Source: Drosophila pseudoobscura (taxonomy: Eukaryota; Arthropoda; Insecta; Diptera; Drosophilidae). Taken from it: a stretch of DNA of 64,000 bases. The stretch is taken from the NCBI RefSeq assembly GCF_009870125.1, contig NC_046680.1, forward strand, positions 15,147,501 to 15,211,500, given 5' to 3'. The number at the start of each line of letters is the position of its first letter. Position 1 is the first letter of the stretch. Below, in pieces: positions 22,342 to 35,206 of this stretch. A program made the translations under genes and the position numbers. Under the pieces are notes generated by a model. It was given only the letters and a program-made list of their open reading frames with translations, did not search any database and had not been told where the DNA came from.

Positions 22342-24759
22342 CCTAGCTTACCATTCAAAACCATTCAAAAATCTATTTAAACAGGGGAACAAGCCGAGTT
22401 AAGCCGCGGAAAATAATACTGTTATCAACAGATTATTAACAGAGACAGCTGACAGAGAGGTAAAATCCATCTGTTACGTCTCACAACATGTATGAATTTA
22501 CAAGTTTCGCAACATATATGCTGCGCAACAAAGTGTACAACATTTTAAGTAGCGCCACTGTGAACATGTAGTTATCATGTAGAGTCATTACGGTGCGTAA
22601 CGTAACGTTGCTGCCGTTGCCGCTGCTCATTTTGAAATGGCTCAACTTTTATATCCGGTACTCAATCTCCTATATATGTTTATACTCTACGATTCTTAGT
22701 TTTTGGGTGTCACGAATCTTCAGAATATTTCACTACCTTCAATTTGGCAGATAGTCCCTGATATCGGATGACTTCCAATACTATGTAGAGTCCTTTGTCC
22801 ATTTTACTTTTCCAAGAACACCTGTAAATGATATTATCATTATTATCAGATATCCAGAGATCCAACATTAAAGAATGCTATATTGAGACATCGAGTCGCA
22901 GTTGTTTTTTTGTGGTCCCGCCTCTTCTGGTTCTACTCTGCTGCTATGAGATCATCGCGGAATAATGCCCGCCCTGCCCCGAACCTGGAGCAAGACTTTA
23001 AAAAAAAAGCTAAGCATTTGCATAACTAGCTGTAAAATTGTTCAAAATTAACAGGGCAGGCGGCGGGCGATTGGCTGGATCCGAGTTCGAATCGGAATCC
23101 GCAAAGCGAATGATCAGACAGAATAGAGACGGACTCTGTTTGGGCGAGCAGAAACCTGTTCTAGGCGGTGGAAGAGCCACAAAAAGACACAAACAAAAAG
23201 GAACCAACCGAGCGGCGCTGCTGTTGGTCGCATCATTGGACCACCTTGACGGCCCGACTCCAGCACCAGCACCAGCCCTGGCTCCAACTTCAGCTCGACA
23301 CGCGTGGAGTCGCGAGTCTTGTAGCTCTTTCCGGGGCACACAATTGGATTGGGTAACTTTGAACTGGTCGTCGCATCGGTTGGGGCCGGGGTTGGGGTGT
23401 CGGTGTCCGTGTTGGTGTCGGTGTCGTCCGCTATGGTGTCCAAATTGATGTTTCAATAAAGCCTATAAATTTATGACTAACGAACCAAGCGACCATTCTC
23501 CCATGCCGATTGCCCATTTCCATTCCGGTTGCGCCGCTGATGAAGACGCGCTGCTGCGGCAGAGGTAAGCAGCGGTGCGGTGCGGTGCGGATGAGATGGG
23601 CGAGGTGTAACGGTGACAACGAGTAGGTGTCGCCATCGGTGCCACTATGAATTAATTTGGACAATTTACGAGCCAATCTCGACGACCGACAACCACCTCG
23701 GAATGTGTTTAGCGGCCACCCCGGTGGTCTATGGCTTGTCTATTCGTAAATTGAATTATAATTTGATACCCGACTCTCTGACTTGGGGTCTCGATCTCTC
23801 TGGCATATATTACCGATTGATCGCGCCACATAAATCTGACACTAGCGACACAATTAGCACGGCCTACGGCCACACATTTGCCCCCATGCTTCTCCCCGTC
23901 TCCCCTTCTCTCCTCCTTCCACTCATGGCTGCGACTGGACTATGACTGTGGATGCAGCCACCCAAAAGTGACAGCCGCCACAGCAAAATGTACATAAATA
24001 GTTCGCATTTCTGCAGATAAGCAGAGTGTTCAGCAGAACGAGGCCGTATCATAAATACTCTGAGACTGAATTTCTTTATAAAATATTAAGTAATATTTGG
24101 GAAAGTTTCAAACTTCACCAGTCAGTGTCCACAGCCTGTGTCTTTTCTGTCTCTTGGGCCATTTGTGACTGCCAAAAGCTATCGCTGTCTCCAGAGCTGT
24201 CCACATGCCGCAGCCTGGCCATGGAGTCTGAAAATGTCTCATTTAAATACCTTGCATGCATTTAGTCATACTTTTTGTCCCAACTTGGTGCCAATCTCCT
24301 CCGGCCCCTCCTGGCATTCACCCTCCTTCATTACCATTCGCCTTCTCCGAACCACTCCGCTTTCGACTGCCTCGATGTTGCGTCCACTTGCCAGGCATGC
24401 GCCTCTGGGCAGGCACCGAGAATCAAGCAGCGCATCGGGAAGTCGCGCCGCGACGACGTCAACTTAAGTGGTCAACCGTGGACACCAAGAGCAACCATAG
24501 GCCGGCCATCCACTCTGCATGTGCATCTGTATGTGCATCTGCTTCTGCCCCTGTCCTGACTCCGCGAGTGCCGAGTATGTAAATCTCCCGCTCCATTGCC
24601 ATTCCAGAGTTGCCATTGCACTCGCCCCGCTGGAGGTGATCGATTTTGTTCACGTCACTTGTTGTTTGCAGCTTGCGGTTCGGCTTACTATATGCGAACT
24701 ATGCGAATCGTTCTGGGATCGATGAAGGGTCTGAAAACTACCAGACAGAAGGGAGTACT

Positions 24760-24830
24760 GTAGGAGTAGGAGTAGGAGTAGGAGTCGGAGTCGGTGGTGG
24801 AGTCGGTGGTGGAGTCGGTGGTGGAGGTGG
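24760..24830. repeat. GGAGTA / GGTGGAGTC repeat
   Basis: Hexamers GGAGTA and GGAGTC pass into a 12-base unit GGTGGAGTCGGT. Confidence 0.85.
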
Positions 24831-25270
24831 TTCAGATCCGTATCCGACTGCAGAGTTCGACTCATTTATTTGACAAATCTGAATGGAGTCGGATCTGCGG
24901 ATTCGTGTCTTCGACGGAGCACATCTTGAGCTTTAATTAATTCAAATGCAATTCCAACTGCTCTGCGAGTGATGTTGTGCTGATTGAAGCTGAAGGCCAG
25001 CAGCACGTGAGTGGCTCCTCCACTCACGTTGCTCCGCCGTCTCCCTCCTCTCGAGAGGCAGAAGGCAGGAGGCAGATGCACAACGAAGCAGCAGACAAAG
25101 ACAAGCACACGTTTGCGGCGGCCAGACACCGACGGACGTTCATTCAGCAAACGTAAACGTTTGTGATTTGTAACGATTGTGCAGTACATAAATCAGTCAT
25201 GGATTTATTGCGAGAAATGAAATTTGCCGGCTGCTCCGACTGCTCCGACTGCGCCAGCTGCTCCCCATCC

Positions 25271-25325
25271 CCGTCTGCCTCGAATCCGTCTCCGTCTCCG
25301 TCTGCTTCTGTGTCTGCGTCTGCCC
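25271..25325. repeat. GTCTCC/GTCTGC hexamer repeat
   Basis: Imperfect hexamer tract; the same unit recurs near 32500. Confidence 0.8.
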
Positions 25326-26274
25326 CATCGCAGTGAAGGTTTTTAGCGGTGCGGTCGTGAGTGGCGCTGCGTGTGGGTCGCATAAATTTCACGCTTTGCG
25401 CAGGCGCTGCCACAAATCGATGTTCTCTTTTGTCTTGTTCCCGCTCTCTTCTCCAATCTTCTCGGATCGTCTCGGATCGTCGTAGTTTTATGAGTCACGC
25501 TGCTGGCTGGGATCCAAACACACACACACACACAACCATCCATCTATGGGCTAGTTGAGTGCGGACGGGACTGGCACTGGCACTGGCCCTGTCCCACTGT
25601 AACCAGGAAGTCGGGCCCTAACTGTTACCCTGCAGCGACTGACCATTAGGACGAGACTTACTCACGAGTCTCGGGTTTTAGGAGTGCTCGTACCCTCCCA
25701 CTTCCCCCGCAGGACGGCGGGACACGCAATGCTGCTAATTGTCCACTAAATGCCAGGCCTGACTGAAGCACTCAGAGCTGAGGCCCCAGCCGAAACTGAA
25801 ACTGAAACAGAAACCCAAGACAGTGCCAACAAATCTACCAGCCAGTACAACCGTACAGTCTGCATTTGCAATCATATCTGATTGCATGACAGTTCTCAAT
25901 TACATTTTCCCGAGGAAAACGCTTTCAATTGGGAAACCGACGAAATATGAAAATAGTTACGAAACCAGCCACGAATTGGGCAAGAAGTTATGTGAACAAA
26001 AAGATTCGAGGTTGACTTCGTTGCTTCTCAGTATTAATTCCAGGGGCTTCCAGTGGTCCCAAGATTCCTCCAATCAACAAGTATTACCTATCTATTATTA
26101 AGGGAAAGTTCAAGGGAATAGTAAAAGTAGACTCTAGTGAAAGGGAACCCCCACAACACACATATTTAGTCATACCTACTAACTCGTACTCGCATTGTTC
26201 GGGGCACGTAAAAAGACAATAGATTGATCCGATGGGAACGATATCTTCAACAAACAAAAGCAGGGGACTATGAA

Positions 26275-26380
26275 GTGCTTCGTCCGATAAGGTTCGTAGA
26301 ATATTAAGTATAAGTTGGGGGCACTTAAAGACTCACCCGAGCTATCATCTTACAGTTATCATCTGACAGCCATGAGCCAC
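26275..26380 (-). repeat. Second copy of the lectin upstream region
   Basis: About 95 bases align with the lectin upstream sequence at 27165-27262 in the same orientation. Shared marks are GGGG.CTAT, CGTC.GATAAGGTT.GT, ATTAAGTATA, a TTATC word and GACAGCC. No lectin coding sequence follows this copy on the minus strand. Confidence 0.6.
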
Positions 26381-26520
26381 CTATCCATTGAATATCAACG
26401 TTGCGACGTTGGTTTGACAGGGTCACCATGATTCTGCCAAGAACTTAACCATATAAGCCAAAATAATACCGATTTATACATATTTTTAGCTCGCCTTCCA
26501 GCGAATTTCTATATTTTACT

Positions 26521-27099
26521 CTAAACGGGTATTTGGGCCTCATAAAAAGCATTCGGATTGAGGCATAGCTCTGTTCTGTACCGCGTCAACTGGGTCTCAC
26601 AGATGACGGTACCCCAGAGAGTGCAGTTCCTGACGGTCAGGCGGTGCTCGCCCAGCACCACCTCCCCTCCCGCTTCCATGGTGAAGTTGGCGGTCAGACT
26701 GAGGCAGTCACCGCTGGCCCTTTTGGGCTCTCCCGTGGCCCAGGGCAGGTAGGTGGCCTCCTTGCCTGTGCTCTGCCAGAAGTAGTTCGCCTGCGAGTCC
26801 CCCAGACTATTTCCAGATGTCCAGAGCTCCAGCTCGTAGGGGGCGAATTCCGGCAGGTAGCTGTTGATTAGGTTGAACTCCGTCTGGTTCCGAATACTGA
26901 GCAGGCTGGCGTTGAGGGTGCGGCAGTAGCGGTCGCCCTCGAACCAATTCTTCCAGACAGCTCCCACCAACAGACACTTGTCGGCCACTCGGCTGAAGCC
27001 CGTGGGGCAGCTCGCAGAGGAGTCCTGGTTAGCAGCCCAGTGGACTCTTGCCAGGCACAGGCTGACCAGCGCGAAGGAAACTATTTTTGGCCACAACAT
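26521..27099 (-). CDS. Secreted C-type lectin
   Basis: A single-exon gene of 192 residues. It starts with a signal peptide (MLWPKIVSFALVSLCLARVHW, the first 20 or so residues). A C-type lectin domain fills about residues 31-170. It opens with CPTGFSRVADKCLLVG, followed by NWFEGDRYCRTLNASLLSI (helix and conserved Cys), LWTSGNSLGD, FWQSTGKEATYLPWATGEP (WIGL- and EPN-type regions) and CTLWGTVICE at the end of the fold. The Ca2+-site tripeptide region reads GEP and WGT rather than EPN and WND, so sugar binding through calcium may be altered or lost. Three Asn-X-Ser/Thr sites suggest glycosylation. From memory, D. melanogaster has paired single-domain lectins of this type (CG14499/CG14500) on 2R. 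It has its own TATA promoter. Function is unknown; gut or immune roles are typical for the family. Confidence 0.88.
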   Translation of the reverse strand: MLWPKIVSFALVSLCLARVHWAANQDSSASCPTGFSRVADKCLLVGAVWKNWFEGDRYCRTLNASLLSIRNQTEFNLINSYLPEFAPYELELWTSGNSLGDSQANYFWQSTGKEATYLPWATGEPKRASGDCLSLTANFTMEAGGEVVLGEHRLTVRNCTLWGTVICETQLTRYRTELCLNPNAFYEAQIPV

Positions 27100-27106
27100 T
27101 TTTGAT

Positions 27107-27139
27107 AACTGACCAGCAGGTGGCCCCCACGCTTTTATA
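27107..27139 (-). promoter_or_regulatory. Lectin core promoter: TATA box and initiator
   Basis: On the minus strand TATAAAAG lies at 27139-27132 and an initiator TCAGTT at 27112-27107. The spacing from the TATA start to the initiator A is about 29 bases, which is canonical. The leader would be only about 10 bases. GATA words (TGATAAGG at about 27175-27182, TTATC further up) lie upstream and would suit gut or fat-body expression. Confidence 0.75.
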
Positions 27140-30100
27140 GGGCTGGCCAGCTGGGGCTATTTAGAGTTCCCCGTCTGATAAGGTTTGTGATACATTAAGT
27201 ATACGTCGCGTGCGCTTAGGAACGTAACTGAGATATCTGTCGGTTATCTGTTGGACAGCCCTAACACCACATCATTGTACAATTGGCCAGCAGAGTCTGA
27301 GCAGAAGTGGCTCCCCTTCTCGCTTTGTTTGTAGCGCAATCGTATCGCGCGATATTGCCCCTAAAAAACTGTACCGTGTTGTTGCCGATCAAGGAACACA
27401 ACACCTTCGACAGTCGGACTGACGGAGACACGATCCGAACTTTTTCGAACCTAATCCTTAAGCGGGTTCAGTGCACTTTCGATTTCCCTTTTTGTGATGT
27501 GGCGGCACAGTCCCGTTAGCTTTCGGTCTGAGGAGAAAAACAATGTATAATTTATGGCTTGGAGACTTGGCCTAATCCCTGGCCTAATCGTCTCTGCCTT
27601 GGCTTCTCCATACCAACACGAACACGAAACGAATACGAACACGAACACGGGAGAGACGAGGGTCCGCATTTCACTTTCTTGGGAGCTCGCCCCCCGTTTA
27701 TCGTCCATTTATTTTTGTTTCAGTTTTTGCCTTCATAATTTATTATCGCCCCAAAAGCATCTCAATTATGGCCCCCGACCAGACATGAAACCGTACCAGT
27801 CCCCTCCCAGGCGTATCAGTGGGGAGCTCTGCGAGTTCAGAGCTATCTGAGTTCGTTTTGCAAATTGCGAAATCTGCGCAGGCCATTACAAGGCTTCTAC
27901 AAAGCTATATTCAATTAAACAACGCGCATGACGGTGTCGCAAGCGGCCAATGAATGCTAAGCGGGCGCCTGACCAGCTCCCAGATTTCGGGACAGATGAT
28001 CGTCTGGCGGCAGAGCAGGACGGAGATAAAGTCATGGAGGGGCGGCTTCAATTTCATCCTCCTAGTCGTGCCGTGGCTTTGATTGCCCCCAGCTTCCCTG
28101 AGCTCCCACCCAGCCAACCATACCCGCGCCTCCGCGTCTCTGCCACAAGCTGCTGCTATTGTTGCACGTTTTTTTTTCATTCTCGCGCCACGGCCAGACC
28201 GAGACCAGACCACCATTTGCACACTTTTACTTTCGCATTCTCCCATTCGCCGGGAGATTCTCCGCCACAGCCGGAACTATAAATTCGAGTGCCGTACATT
28301 AGTGTCTACCCCCCACACGGGTTATCGCAGACAAATTGTCGTCATGTCTGGCCATCGCGGGCTGCATTTCAATTCCTGATTTTGGTTATCTACGGAAAGC
28401 AATGACCCCAAAGACATGTGGCATGTGGCAGGGTCAGGGGCAGGGGCCGCACTTGCAGCTCTGCATTTTTAGAATTGCTGCTGGGTTTCATTGATTTATG
28501 AAACTCAACAATCCATTGACTGACTGAACAATATGTGGAAATGTTGCAGTGATTGAATTCATTTACATGAACCGACTTGTGGATACCTGGTGTCGAATAC
28601 AACGATCATTTCAATACTTGTGCCACTAATAACCGATATGAAGATAGTCGCAGAGAAGGAAATGATTGGTCTCCCTACTTTTCCCATACGCCGTTTGTCC
28701 GGCCAATGCTACAGGGTAGTCCCAGCGAGAGTCGGCCCATGGCCCAATGAGACATTAGAAATTCCAGGCAGACACCCTGGCCTAGGCACAGTCACAGAGG
28801 AGTCGGTGACATTTATTGGTGTTTTCCTGTCAAGGGAAGTGCCCCACCGACGCACGCACGCCCGGGCCCAGAGGTGCATAACTCTGTCCGAACTGATACT
28901 GATGGCGATGAGAAACGGCTTCCATTTCCTCTTTTCGATTGATATCTCTCGATGTACTCGGCTGCCGAAAATGGCCGGGGGAATCTGCGAGGACGTACTT
29001 CTGTTTCTGTGGCTCTTGTCTGTAGAAGAAGTATGCCAAAACTGCAAAATTCGTGTATTTCGTTTAATTTTCGACAAAACGTCGCAAGGAGAGCGGCTGG
29101 AAGGTACACGAGTACACGCATAAATATAAGGACAGAAATGCGCTAATTACACGCACTCGGCAATCGTTAATTGAAGTTGTCAAGCGGGGCATGCCACAAG
29201 TTATGCGCGGCATTGCCATGCGATCAGATCGGTTCATTGCGGTTCGCCTCAGATGAGATGGGGATGGGGATGGGGATGGGGTTGGGATTCGCGGGAAATC
29301 AAAAGCGCAAGGGAAATGGCGACATCGAGACACAGACACAGACACGTATACGAACGGGGATGGGGACGGGGGCCGGGGACTGGGCGACAATGTTGCCGCC
29401 CCAATTATCTGTGAATTGAGCTAAAACCAACGAAAATGTTCTTCTCTGCGAATGGCGCCATTAATTACTGCAAAAGGGATGCATTTCTTCATAATTAAGC
29501 GGGTGAATGACACAGCGAAGGCAGCTGCTCCTGCTCCTGTTGCTGTTGCTGCTCTCGGTGGCAGTGGTGGCACTGGTGGCACTCCTGTCCTACAGCATGG
29601 CTCCTCCATTAGCCGGAGTGGTGCAGCGACTAATAGAGAAACATTACTCATGCACAGCAGGACACCGCTGGGCCCGCAGAGCGTCTAGCCGGACAGGGAC
29701 GCAGTCGGCGTAAACATGCAATTGAGAAATTTATTAAAAATCATTTTCATTAATTTGGTTATTTATGCACAGGATCAAACATTCAATTAGGCAGATGTTA
29801 TAAATCTCGTATTCATTTTTCACATTCTCCAGCTTCAGCTCCGGCTCCAGCTCCAGCCACGCGTGGTCCCTATAAATCACATCATCCATGTGTGCTCCCG
29901 ACCCCAACCGATGGACGCTGCCCACGGCAGAGGCTCACAGACACAGACGCATCCACAGAATGTGGCAAATGAAATTGCAGTCACAGTCGCACTCGTAGAT
30001 TCGAATTCTGATCAATGGTGGAATGACGAAACAAATTAGCAACGATTTTCGGTACTTAGATACTCGTAAACTCCGGGCTCCCAAACATAGCACCGCCCAC

Positions 30101-30993
30101 TCCTCCTCGGGAGCCACACTCCGGCGCTGTTTCCTTTGTCTTCTCGAAGACTGCGGAAAAGTCAAGCGAAAGGTTAAAAGTGAAATATCTCCCGCTGACT
30201 TGTAACAATGTCAAAATGCTTTATGATTCCGTTTTTGCTGCGGTTGTGCCGGGCCATGGGTTTTTTGCAGCTCGGTTTCATGGTTATTGTTTCTACTGTC
30301 ATGTTGCTGGGCACGAAAAAACGAGAGTAGCAAGATGCACAAAAGCCGATAAATGAAACAAAAAGGGTAAATCAAAGCTATTCGGGCCTTGAACGACGCC
30401 GAGATGCTCTAAAAAGCTGTGAACTTGCCGGCGCAGAATCGATTTTGATTCGCATCATGGACGTTGACCCACAAAATACCAAGTATAAAGACTACCTTCA
30501 GGACTGGAGCATTTGATGGCCTTGCAGATCGAAGGACAGTATGTGCCATTAACGGGTAACGGCTGATGGGTAACAACGGGTAAAACATTTCAAGATTTCA
30601 TACAACTTTGCGAAACTTGCAATGTAATCGGCGTCCTCCGCTCCTGATGCCCGCAAAATTATCGAAAGCAACATAAAATATTGTATATTGACAACAGCAG
30701 ATCAGTTAACGAATTGCCAGCCACAGAGAGAGCCAAACAAATTTGGGACATTTATTGAACCTCCGTGTTGACCTGCTTAGGAAAAAGCTGCAAAAGCAGA
30801 CCCAAATTAAATCTCAGCCCCAGCTGCAGCTCGAATTTGTTGCAGCCACTACACTCCACTCTACTCCGCATTAGTCGAAGGCCGGATCTGTGGCGAAAGA
30901 AGGAAGCTGGCAAAGGAGGAAGGCTGCCGCCCGCCGCCCGCCGCCCGGCCACACCGGAGCTTATCGCAGGCCGCATCGAACTTGGGTGGGTAA

Positions 30994-31018
30994 ACAAGAC
31001 AAGACAAGACAAGACAAG
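30994..31018. repeat. (ACAAG)n pentamer repeat
   Basis: Five perfect units. Confidence 0.9.
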
Positions 31019-31892
31019 AGGCCAGGGCAGACCCGACCAGACCAGAGCAGGCACCAGGAATCGGACGGAGGCCCAGACTGGGGGGAGCTGCGCACATGGT
31101 CCGGCTAGATCATATAAATGAAACCTAATAAAAGCAAAATCAACGCGGGCTGCCTTGGCCTGGCACCGTTCTGGCCAACATCATCAAAAGCTCAGCCGAA
31201 AGGGGCGTGGCGCTGCCTTGTCAGCACGATCAGGCCTCCAATTGAGGCTTTATGCAATAAACTTTATATAAATGTTTCTTTTTGGTATAATAAATCGCAT
31301 AGAAACATAAATTTAATATTTAACGCCCCGCCGCACCGAGACGACAATTAAGACGTCACCCAATGGGAGGGAGGAGGGTGAGTGAGCTCGGGCAATATGG
31401 CGTTCGGTAATGTAATCGCCCCACCCCTTCACCCCTCGCGCCCCTGCGAAACAATTAATGGCGCCCGTTCTGGAGACTTTTCGCACTCTCACATTTGTCA
31501 AGTGGAGACAAAAGATGCAGCGGATGCGCCCTTGGCCACAGGCCAGGTGCCTGAGTGTTTGTGTTTGTTTTTGCTTTGCTTACCCTTCAAACCAGGGCCA
31601 AGGCATACTAAACAGAAGGTAAACACACGTACACTTTGGCAAGGAGCAGAGTGGCAGAGAGTGAGGGTGGCCAAGACCAAGACGCACCTTCTACTGAACA
31701 CAACTTGAAGACACAACAACTCTCCGCGCACTCTGGCCTTATGCCACATGCCTCATGCCCCATGCCTGGGCTGGCATTGGTATTTGTGTATTTCTACTTG
31801 TCCTCGGAGCGAGCGCGCGCTCTTCCCGCTGATTGATGGCATTCATTTGCCATTCGGACAGGGCAACATTAATATCAACAGCGGCAGCACCT

Positions 31893-31920
31893 CGTCCGCG
31901 TCCGCGTCCGCGTCTGCGTC
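31893..31920. repeat. CGTCCG/CGTCTG hexamer repeat
   Basis: Short imperfect hexamer tract. Confidence 0.85.
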
Positions 31921-32499
31921 TTACCCCTTACCCCTTACCAGCGTCCCTGCCCAACCTCGACGTCGCGTCGTCATCATCATCGCCATCCTTCTCTGACCAG
32001 GACCACTCCTCCACTGCTTGCTGGTTTCGGGGCGTTACAGTTGCATGATGGGGGAATGTCCAAGGAATGTCAAGGTTCTGTCTATTGCCTGGCTGAGTGT
32101 TTGCACAGCTTTCCATCGTCGATGCCCCAAGCACAATTCCTGCATCCACTTTCCCTTAGGACTGGCTACGGGCCACAATTGAATGCCTAATCGTTCTGAG
32201 CCACGCTCAATTTGTTGGTTTCTTGGTGTGACTTGTCTACTCCAGGTCTTTCCTGTCTTATTATCTCCATAAAATACATATTCAGTAGTACATTATTTTG
32301 GTAATTCGAACTTAAGATACGATCAATCCCTAGGAGAGGCTCGTAAGACTACAAAGGCTTGCCTTTCAGTACAGTTTCATGGAACAGAAACCATCTGTGT
32401 CTATTTCCAGTTCCAATTCAGCTCACATGAATACTCGTCTACTTCTGCGGTATTCTCCGGCAGCCTACGTTCTGTCCCCAGTCTCCAGTCTCCAACTTC

Positions 32500-32530
32500 A
32501 TCTCCGTCTGCGTCTGCGTCTCCGTCTCCG
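32500..32530. repeat. GTCTCC/GTCTGC hexamer repeat
   Basis: Same unit as the tract at 25271-25325, in the same orientation. Confidence 0.85.
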
Positions 32531-32737
32531 ACCCAGGCCAAAATCATTACTCACGCGCACTAATCCCAGAGACTCCATTCGCCTCCATTGCGCTGCGGCC
32601 AAGAAAAATCACACGGGGAGCATTTAAAGATTTGGGGCGAGCTGCAGCTGAGAGGGGCCGACCAAGGGGACTGACGATAAGCAGCTCGGAAAACTAAAAT
32701 GGCAATTGAGTTGTTTGCAGTTCGGCTCTGCCCCGAC

Positions 32738-32779
32738 TCCAGCTTCAGCTCCAGCTCCAGCTGCAGTTCCAGCTCCAGC
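32738..32779. repeat. CCAGCT hexamer repeat
   Basis: Imperfect units; the reverse complement (AGCTGG) matches the tract at 20521-20570. Confidence 0.85.
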
Positions 32780-32929
32780 GACGACTCCGATTCTGGCTGG
32801 GGCTGAAAGGAGCTACCACTGCTGATGAGGCTGCTCCTGGCTCCTCCTAAGCATGTGCTGGCCGTAATGGCGTTGCATTTATTAAAGGCTTTTGTGCGTG
32901 CGGGCTCCCATCCCGCTTCCTGCTGCTCA

Positions 32930-33004
32930 GCTCTCTCTCTCTCTCTCTCTGGCTTAATCCATAAATGGAAATTAATGGCTGGAGCATATGTGTGTGTGTG
33001 TGTG
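32930..33004. repeat. (CT)n and (GT)n microsatellites
   Basis: A CT run at 32930-32950 and a GT run at 32989-33004, about 40 bases apart. Confidence 0.9.
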
Positions 33005-34045
33005 TCTGTGCTGAGTCTCTCGGGCTGGCTAATGGCGCTGGCTAACGGTACCGGCTGAGTGCCACTGCATTTTCATCTGGGTCTGCGCAAATATTAAGAC
33101 ATAAATGTCATCAACAATGATACGAAAGGTGGCTAGCCACAGGAAGGGGATGGGGAAGGAAACTGGGTAGGCGTCGCTGCACAGTGGAATCGGATTGCGA
33201 GAATTTGTCTTTCTGAAGTCCCAGTACCACATATGTACAGGAAAAATGGCCTTTATCCTTAAAACAACATATGTACCTATGGCTGGATTGCTTCGAGCCC
33301 ATTTAAAATTCAAACAAGCATCAAATGTTAGTTCTTTGGGGCGTAGACATCGATGGGGGACAACTAAAATACTCTCCCTATGGATAGCGAGGAATGGACA
33401 AATCATCGTCCATGAAATGTAATGAAGGTCACAAAGGCTTAAGTGATGGAAACTGAACAATCGACTCAAAAAGTTGCAAACAGATTAACGCCCACCAGAC
33501 ACCCGCCACCCGACAGACTGAACAGATTGAACGGGTCGGGTGGCAGGGGCCTTTGGCGGAGGGTGGGCCGAGGGGGATCCCGTTTCTTGGGTCATTTGGA
33601 TAGCCAGTCCAAAGAGCATATAAAAAATGATACCACAATTTATGGGCGACATCTAATGGCATACAGATGCAACAGAGTTGGAGGATTGCAGACTGCAGCA
33701 TGCAACTGCAGCAACTGCATCAGCCTCACAGAGCCTCATAAAACATAATCAAGTTCACATTCAGAGAGTCTCAGGGATCGGGCGACAATGGCAGGCCACA
33801 TCCTGCCTAGACATGGCCGTATGTCTGTCGTCTGTCTGCTCCAACGCCCTCTCTCGCTGGCACTTGGGCTCTGTGGAATGGAATGGAAGGGAATGGGGTG
33901 TTTGGCTTTATGCAAGATTAATTTCCAGTCATATTGTCATATTCTGCTTCTGCGTGCTGTGGCTCCACGTTGCACGTTGCACGCTGTTGCGGCAGGAAGG
34001 GAAAGGCGGGGTGTATAGGTTTTGCAGGCGTTTTGATTCCATTAA

Positions 34046-34153
34046 CTCTCTCTCTCTCTCTCTCTGCGGCAAGCTAATTTCCATAACTTATTCTGAATCG
34101 AAGCTGGGCAAAGTACGGACGGAGTTCGGAGCTCGGAGCTCGGAGCTCGGAGC
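34046..34153. repeat. (TC)n run and GAGCTCG heptamer repeat
   Basis: A TC run (34046-34065) and, 60 bases on, about four units of GGAGCTC. Confidence 0.9.
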
Positions 34154-34740
34154 ATCATCCATCAAAGAGACACTAGAGCGCTCCAGCAAGGTGTGTATTA
34201 ATTATTATCCATTTGGGAATCGCATCGATTCCCGCACTTGGTGGGGGCGTTGTGTGGGCGTGGGCGTGGTGACGGCATGTGGGTACTGCCATGCCAATTG
34301 GAATGCCATTTTAATGGTTTGTCTAATTGAAAATTCCCGCTCAGTGCCATTAATCGATGGGCTCTCTTCCGTCGCGGCCGTTTTCCCGATAAAGGTTAAG
34401 AGAATTGGCCGTAAAAGCCGTCTGCCGAACCGGTTCACTCGCTTAACTAAATTGGATTTCAAATAAATTTATGTTAATTTTTCGTTGCCTTGTAACATTT
34501 CCATAAGTATTTCGATTGTTTGCTCGAAATACTTTTTCGCCTCTCCATTGTCTGTGTCTGTGTTGGTGTTGGTCATCCCCAAGTTTGTGGCCCAAGTCTT
34601 TTGTTTGGCTCGCCAGACCACACACACGCACTCGCGCTGACACTCGCACTCTCACAGATACACACTCACACACGCACACACGCACGGGAGGGGCAGCAGC
34701 TTGTTGTTTTGGTATCTGAGAGGCATTGATTTCACTTATT

Positions 34741-34773
34741 TGGGGCTGGGGCTGGGGCTGGGGCTGGGGCTGG
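34741..34773. repeat. (GGGGCT)n hexamer repeat
   Basis: Five near-perfect units. The same unit recurs at about 43225-43241. Confidence 0.9.
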
Positions 34774-35064
34774 AATGAAACAATTTAACAAGCCCGTTAA
34801 CAATTTGCACAAAACATTGCTCTCCCCCGAACAAACGAGGTGGAAGACTCGCAGGAGGCACCGAGGAGCACACCGCTCCAGCGCACGGGGGAGGGCACGC
34901 ACGCCTGTTCGCATTCAATAAATAAAATGTCAAAACAATAATGAAATGAATTATGAGCGCGCATCAGCAGCAGACCGAAGCTCGAGCTGAATCTGAGGCT
35001 CAGATTGAGGCAGGGCGGCGTGGGCATCGGCTCCCAATCGCCCTCCGACTCGGACATGGATTGG

Positions 35065-35104
35065 TACTGCGACTGCGACTGCGACTGGGACTGGGACTCC
35101 GACT
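35065..35104. repeat. CTGCGA/CTGGGA hexamer repeat
   Basis: Three CTGCGA units followed by CTGGGA units. Confidence 0.9.
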
Positions 35105-35180
35105 GGGCAATTTCTGGCTGCTTTTATTTATTGATTTCGTGCGTATGCACAATCAGCAGATACACACTCATACCGAGCCC

Positions 35181-35206
35181 CATTTCATTCCATTCCATTC
35201 CATTCA
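35181..35206. repeat. (CATTC)n pentamer repeat with three CATTCCA words
   Basis: A run of CATTC units that creates three overlapping copies of CATTCCA, the TEAD/Scalloped binding word. Confidence 0.85.

Larger units (their letters stand above)
22342..26520. other. Intergenic region before the lectin gene
   Basis: No supported gene on either strand. Low-complexity tracts lie at 24760-24830 (GGAGTA/GGAGTC) and 25271-25325 (GTCTCC/GTCTGC). The open frames here lack ATG starts or are repeat-driven. The segment at about 26275-26380 copies the lectin upstream region (separate entry). Confidence 0.55.
27140..34000. other. Intergenic desert, part 1
   Basis: No coding gene is supported. It holds the duplicated lectin upstream block's parent copy (27165-27262) and many short tandem repeats listed separately. 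Open frames here are chance or start on non-ATG codons. Confidence 0.55.

Noticed and set aside
25823..26101. 92-codon frame with a faint C-type lectin look near the duplicated lectin promoter
   Set aside because: It begins at GTG, is on the opposite strand to the lectin, and the resemblance (one Cys and a Leu-Ser-Ile) is too slight.
33678..34466. 262-codon open frame in the desert
   Set aside because: It starts on TTG, crosses a TC microsatellite and shows no domain, signal peptide or splice context. Likely chance in GC-rich DNA.
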